Source: Methylibium sp031393925 (GTDB taxonomy: Bacteria; Pseudomonadota; Gammaproteobacteria; Burkholderiales; Burkholderiaceae_C). Taken from it: DNA of 16,855 nucleotides. Below the pieces are notes generated by a model, which worked only from the letters and a program-made list of their open reading frames with translations, did no database searches and had not been told where the DNA came from. The DNA is taken from the NCBI RefSeq assembly GCF_031393925.1, contig NZ_JANMWL010000158.1, positions 1 through 16,855 of the forward strand, given 5' to 3'. The translations under genes and the position numbers were made by a program. Within the stretch, counting starts at the first letter, position 1. Each line of letters opens with the position of its first letter. Below are positions 15,301 to 16,855 of the stretch, in pieces.

Positions 15301-15380
15301 CCAGCGCGTTATCGGCGCAACTGCTGAAGTCGTTGGCCCCGGCGCTTCAGCCGCTGCTCGATGCGGGCGCCTGCCGCTGA
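12339..15380 (+). CDS. Divergent class A penicillin-binding protein (GT51 transglycosylase-like plus transpeptidase)
   Basis: The 1013-codon protein has an N-terminal membrane anchor (about 12-33), a GT51-like region (about 150-300) and a transpeptidase domain (about 420-1000). GT51 signs are FMENRE (165-170, usual EDRxF), SGGSTLATQ (207-215, usual GGSTxTQQ), IREKLRQ (230-236, usual RKxxE) and DYLDS (261-265). Transpeptidase motifs are S507-T-A-K510, S613-V-N615 and K932-T-G-T-G936. It should polymerise and/or crosslink peptidoglycan in the periplasm. Oddities: the glutamate expected in the third GT motif appears to be Q236, and the SxN-to-KTG distance is about 317 residues rather than about 126 as in E. 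coli PBP1b. The start is uncertain: TTG 12339 or GTG 12357, neither with a ribosome site; a purine run GGAGGAGGG at 12367-12375 lies inside the frame. Confidence 0.87.
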   Translation: MVALASVFSWRRVGVALLAAALLVAGVAAVRTAADEIQTSRHQATRLARLANELRFEVQAGASDPIQIHFPGAGPYDQRLGYHPLPRFVERLTAQDYRVSAQARMSPQLVELSERGLFTPYREKTQAGLELFDCRGEPLFAARFPTRVYGRFEAIPPMVVDALLFMENRELLDAQRPRLNPAIDWSRLARAVVDQALRRVDQSHPTSGGSTLATQIEKYRHSPEGRTDSIREKLRQVASASLRAYLDGEETLPRRRQIVADYLDSAPLAARAGFGEVNGLGDGLWAWYGRDFGEVNQLLADNGDGAPQPVELLPRRALAFKQVLSLLIALRRPSFFLGGGENASKSLAGLTESYLRVMAEAGVIPAALRDAALPLALQLQRQPTAPRSVTFSERKATTALRTRLSGLLEVPRAYDLDRLDLEATSSLDGEVQRAATTLLRSLGDRSGAKAAGLFGFRLLNEGDDPGPLVFSFTLFERGEHANRLRVQTDNLDQPFDINEGARLDLGSTAKLRTLLTYLELVGELHARWSGIEGAQLAALPVDARDALGLWARQYLSRAEDRGLPAMLAAAMERRYSASPAEAFFTGGGLHRFENFEPEDNARVLSVREALTRSVNLVFIRLMRDVVQHLMVGNPGSAATLRAAAGDPARQEMLARFADKEGREFLERFYRQYQGRSRDEAEALLLQGRHATPVRLASLFGELEPATGAEGMAAFIKRHMPGAKLSQSALQALHDRYGGGRLSLADRGYLAGRHPLELWLAGFLRRDPQAKLSEVFAASGEQRQAVYGWLFNTRHKSAQDVRIRSLLEIEAFADIQRRWRRLGYPFESLTPSYATSIGASGDRPAALAELMGIIVNRGLRLPVARIESLVFARGTPYETRLDYQPPGAERVLDVAVAEIVHGALIGVVTDGSARRLKGAFVRSDGTAVEVGGKTGTGDHRFDVHGRGGRLISSRVVNRSATFAFLIGDRYFGTVMAYVHEPDAAHYRFTSALSAQLLKSLAPALQPLLDAGACR

Positions 15381-15460
15381 TCCAATGGCACGGGGACCGC
15401 AGCCCCCGCGACCATGGCACCAAAGCGGCCCGGCCGCGACGCGACGACGGTCGATCCCGC

Positions 15461-15477
15461 TTCTACGAGGAGTAGAA
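15461..15477. repeat. Small inverted repeat in the gap after the penicillin-binding-protein gene
   Basis: TTCTAC (15461-15466) and GTAGAA (15472-15477) flank GAGGA. It lies in the 252-base gap 15381-15632, about 155 bases before the CBS gene. There is no T-run, so it is not a clear terminator; it may be a second protein-binding site upstream of the CBS promoter. The stretch 15381-15460 holds only a weak CGGGG/CCCCG pairing (15391-15408) and no gene. Confidence 0.4.
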
Positions 15478-15534
15478 CGACTTCCACACGCCTCCCGGTG
15501 TCTCAGCTTCAACGTCATGTTCTCTGCGTTCGCG

Positions 15535-15556
15535 CAACGGCTTGATCAAGCCGTTG
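15535..15556. promoter_or_regulatory. Perfect 22-bp palindrome upstream of the CBS-domain gene, candidate operator
   Basis: CAACGGCTTGA (15535-15545) is followed directly by its exact reverse complement (15546-15556), a 22-bp perfect palindrome with no spacer. It overlaps a candidate -35 (TTGATC, 15542-15547). No T-run follows, so it is not an intrinsic terminator. It is not an FNR/Anr site, because the TTGAT and ATCAA halves lack the 4-base spacer. A dimeric transcription factor site is the best reading. Confidence 0.65.
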
Positions 15557-15570
15557 TGACAAGAGATCAT
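15542..15570 (+). promoter_or_regulatory. Possible sigma-70 promoter of the CBS-domain gene
   Basis: TTGATC (15542-15547) and GATCAT (15565-15570) are spaced by exactly 17 bases; each matches the consensus at 4 of 6 positions. The transcript would have a leader of about 55 bases. The -35 element is embedded in the 22-bp palindrome, so binding there should affect polymerase access. Confidence 0.4.
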
Positions 15571-15632
15571 CGTGATGCAGCCGGGCGGTCAGCTCGGCAA
15601 GTTTCTAGGGCCACGTTGCGGAAGAGACGGTC

Positions 15633-16073
15633 ATGAATACCATCGCGAACATCCTCAGGTCGAAGGCCGATTCGGCCGTCCACTCCATCCGGCCCGATGC
15701 CTCGGTCTTCGAGGCGGTGCAACTGATGGCGCTGAAGAACATCGGCGCGCTGCTGGTGACGGACAACGACCAGATCGTCGGCATCGTTACCGAGCGCGAC
15801 TACGCTCGCAAGATCGCGCTGCTGGCCCGCTCGTCGAAGGACACCCCGTTGCGCGACATCATGACCACCGCGGTGATGTACGTGCGCCCCGACCAGACCT
15901 GCGAAGAATGCATGGCGCTGATGACCGAGAACCGGGTGCGCCACCTGCCGGTGATGATGGACGGCAAGCTGATCGGCCTGATCTCGATCGGCGACCTGGT
16001 CAAGCACATCATCTCGGAGCAGAAGTTCGTCATCGAACAACTCGAGCACTACATCTCCGGGCAGCGGAACTGA
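15633..16073 (+). CDS. Two-CBS-domain protein
   Basis: The 146-residue protein is made almost only of a CBS-domain pair (Bateman module), which usually binds adenine nucleotides and regulates a partner. The first repeat covers residues about 10-65 (SIRPDASVFEAVQLM, ALLVTDNDQIVGIVTERDYA) and the second about 75-130 (VRPDQTCEECMALM, RHLPVMMDGKLIGLISIGDL). Both show the GIVTERD/GLISIGD end that contacts ligand ribose. The C-terminal helix VIEQLEHYI closes it. A ribosome site GGAAGAGA (15620-15627) precedes ATG 15633 by 5 bases. It has its own candidate promoter and operator upstream and a terminator downstream, so it is probably monocistronic. A stress or energy-sensing role is inferred from the family. 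Confidence 0.92.
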   Translation: MNTIANILRSKADSAVHSIRPDASVFEAVQLMALKNIGALLVTDNDQIVGIVTERDYARKIALLARSSKDTPLRDIMTTAVMYVRPDQTCEECMALMTENRVRHLPVMMDGKLIGLISIGDLVKHIISEQKFVIEQLEHYISGQRN

Positions 16074-16117
16074 GCGCATCTTCCTTGCCGGTCAGCGCAC
16101 CACGATGACAGCCAGGT

Positions 16118-16141
16118 AGCCGTCGCACATCCGGCTTTTTT
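16118..16141 (+). terminator. Candidate intrinsic terminator of the CBS-domain gene
   Basis: AGCCG (16118-16122) and CGGCT (16132-16136) can pair around a 9-base loop and are followed at once by a run of six T (16136-16141). The stem is short, but the T-run is unusual in this GC-rich DNA and lies 45 bases after the CBS stop. Confidence 0.55.
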
Positions 16142-16169
16142 CATTGCGCGGCCGCACCCTGAAACGTTA

Positions 16170-16205
16170 TTCCCTCCGCCTCTGGGAGAGAGCCGGGTTG
16201 AGGGC
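16170..16205 (-). repeat. Inverted, degenerate copy of the CCCTCACCCC-type repeat
   Basis: CTCCGCCTCTGGGAGAG followed by AGCCGGGTTGAGGGC (16191-16205) reads on the minus strand as GCCCTCAACCCGGCT plus a degraded stem, matching the other copies in layout. It lies in the 282-base gap 16074-16355 between the CBS and DUF1328 genes; that gap otherwise holds only the terminator and presumably the DUF1328 promoter, which I could not pinpoint. Confidence 0.5.
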
Positions 16206-16355
16206 TGCGGCCTCGCCAAACCATGCAGCGCCCCTGTCGGCCCCGTCCTACATCTCCACGCAGCGCCGGACGACAGCCCCCGGCGAACTGCTCCCATGGG
16301 CCCATCGCCACCGCACGCCTAGAGTTCTTCACACGACTTGGAACAGGAGCTCGGG

Positions 16356-16523
16356 ATGCTGCATTACGCCGTTGTTTTCTTTGTCATCGCGCTGATCGCA
16401 GCGGTGTTCGGCTTTGGCGGAATCGCCGCGAGCGCCGCCGGTATTGCCAAGCTGCTGTTCTTTGTGTTCGTCGCGTTGGCCGTCGTAAGCTTTCTGTTCG
16501 GCCTGATCAAACGCAAGCGATGA
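16356..16523 (+). CDS. DUF1328 family small membrane protein (YtjA-like)
   Basis: A 55-residue hydrophobic protein begins MLHYAVVFFVIALIAAVFGF. Its two membrane helices (about 5-28 and 33-51) are separated by the GGIAASAAGIAK segment conserved in DUF1328, and it ends with a basic tail KRKR. The function of the family is not established; members are small inner-membrane proteins often found near stress genes. ATG 16356 is supported by AGGAG at 16345-16349, 6 bases upstream; an in-frame TTG at 16338 would place that site inside the gene and is rejected. The next gene starts 45 bases after its stop, so co-transcription is possible. Confidence 0.92.
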   Translation: MLHYAVVFFVIALIAAVFGFGGIAASAAGIAKLLFFVFVALAVVSFLFGLIKRKR

Positions 16524-16568
16524 ACGCAACCGTGTCCGCTCCCTCCCCCCACCACCCAAGGAAGTGCA

Positions 16569-16855
16569 ATGAACAGTCCCTATTCCACCTACGGAGAAAC
16601 CGCCCGCAACGGGCTGCATCGCGTCGCCGACGACGCCGGCCGTGCGCTCGAGAGCGCCCGCGACCGCGTGCTGCCCGGTGCGCGGCGCTTGGCATCGGAA
16701 GCCGAAAGCCTGGCGCACCGCGGCTACGACACGCTGCGTGAGGGCTCGCTGCAGCTGCGTGATCGCGCCGCCTATGCGGGCGAGCGCAGCATGCGCTACG
16801 TACGCGACGAGCCGGTCAAGTCGGTGGTGATCGCCGCCGTGGCGGCGGGCGCGCT
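16569..16855 (+). CDS. DUF883 family (ElaB/YqjD-like) membrane-anchored protein, 3' partial
   Basis: The first 95 residues are visible and the gene runs off the window. The N-terminal about 75 residues are charged, alanine-rich and helical (RVADDAGRALESARDRVLPG, then SEAESLAHRGYDTL), with heptad-like spacing. They lead to YVRDEPVKSVVIAAVAAGA, the conserved P-x-K-S-x-x-I-A-A-A-x-G start of the C-terminal membrane helix in the ElaB/YqjD/DUF883 family. E. coli relatives are inner-membrane proteins, expressed in stationary phase, that associate with ribosomes. A ribosome site AAGGAAG (16558-16564) lies 4 bases before ATG 16569. It follows the DUF1328 gene closely, and the two may form a small stress operon. 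Confidence 0.88.
   Translation, partial: MNSPYSTYGETARNGLHRVADDAGRALESARDRVLPGARRLASEAESLAHRGYDTLREGSLQLRDRAAYAGERSMRYVRDEPVKSVVIAAVAAGA

Noticed and set aside
15535..15556. The palindrome as an FNR/Anr box or an intrinsic terminator
   Set aside because: An FNR box needs TTGAT and ATCAA separated by four bases, absent here. A terminator needs a T-run after the stem, also absent.
1..16855. CRISPR array, prophage, transposase, toxin-antitoxin pair or defence system
   Set aside because: I looked for direct-repeat spacing, integrases, transposases and known defence or toxin motifs and saw none; the only repeats are short intergenic dyads and the CCCTCACCCC-type elements.

Overview
The window is GC-rich (about 70% by eye) and its gene content points to a betaproteobacterium of the order Burkholderiales. 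The clues are an Aot/HisQMP-type amino-acid transporter, a LysR regulator facing a pirin operon, gluQ, a CHASE3 histidine kinase with a LuxR-type regulator, and small DUF1328 and DUF883 stress proteins. Short CCCTCACCCC-type repeats sit in several intergenic gaps. The taxonomic placement is inference. No rRNA, tRNA, CRISPR array, insertion sequence or phage gene was seen.

Region 1 (1-4265, + strand) is a basic amino-acid ABC uptake operon: binding protein (5' end outside the window), two permeases, an AstE/aspartoacylase-type metallohydrolase and the ATPase. The order matches aotJ-Q-M-O-P of Pseudomonas as I recall it. A gap of 188 bases holding two strong hairpins separates the binding-protein gene from the first permease gene. 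A convergent DUF599 membrane-protein gene follows (4301-5014, - strand).

Region 2 (5271-8327) is a divergent redox module. Pirin, a WrbA-like flavoprotein and an NADPH-dependent FMN reductase form a minus-strand operon. A LysR regulator reads the other way. A dyad-symmetric candidate operator lies between them.

Region 3 (8535-12106) holds gluQ (glutamyl-Q tRNA(Asp) synthetase), then a signalling cluster: a receiver-only regulator, a convergent NarL/FixJ-type regulator and a divergent CHASE3 sensor kinase. The last two are likely cognate partners.

Region 4 (12107-16855) starts with a 3' remnant of a universal stress protein gene on the minus strand. It is followed by a 1013-codon, very divergent class A penicillin-binding protein. 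A two-CBS-domain gene comes next, with a perfect 22-bp palindrome over its candidate -35 element, then a DUF1328 mini-protein and a truncated DUF883 (ElaB/YqjD-like) gene. This end looks like an envelope and general-stress group.

The best leads for something undescribed are the penicillin-binding protein, which has an altered glycosyltransferase motif and a large insert between its SxN and KTG motifs, and the palindrome-controlled CBS gene. Most of the rest is recognisable Burkholderiales housekeeping and accessory content.
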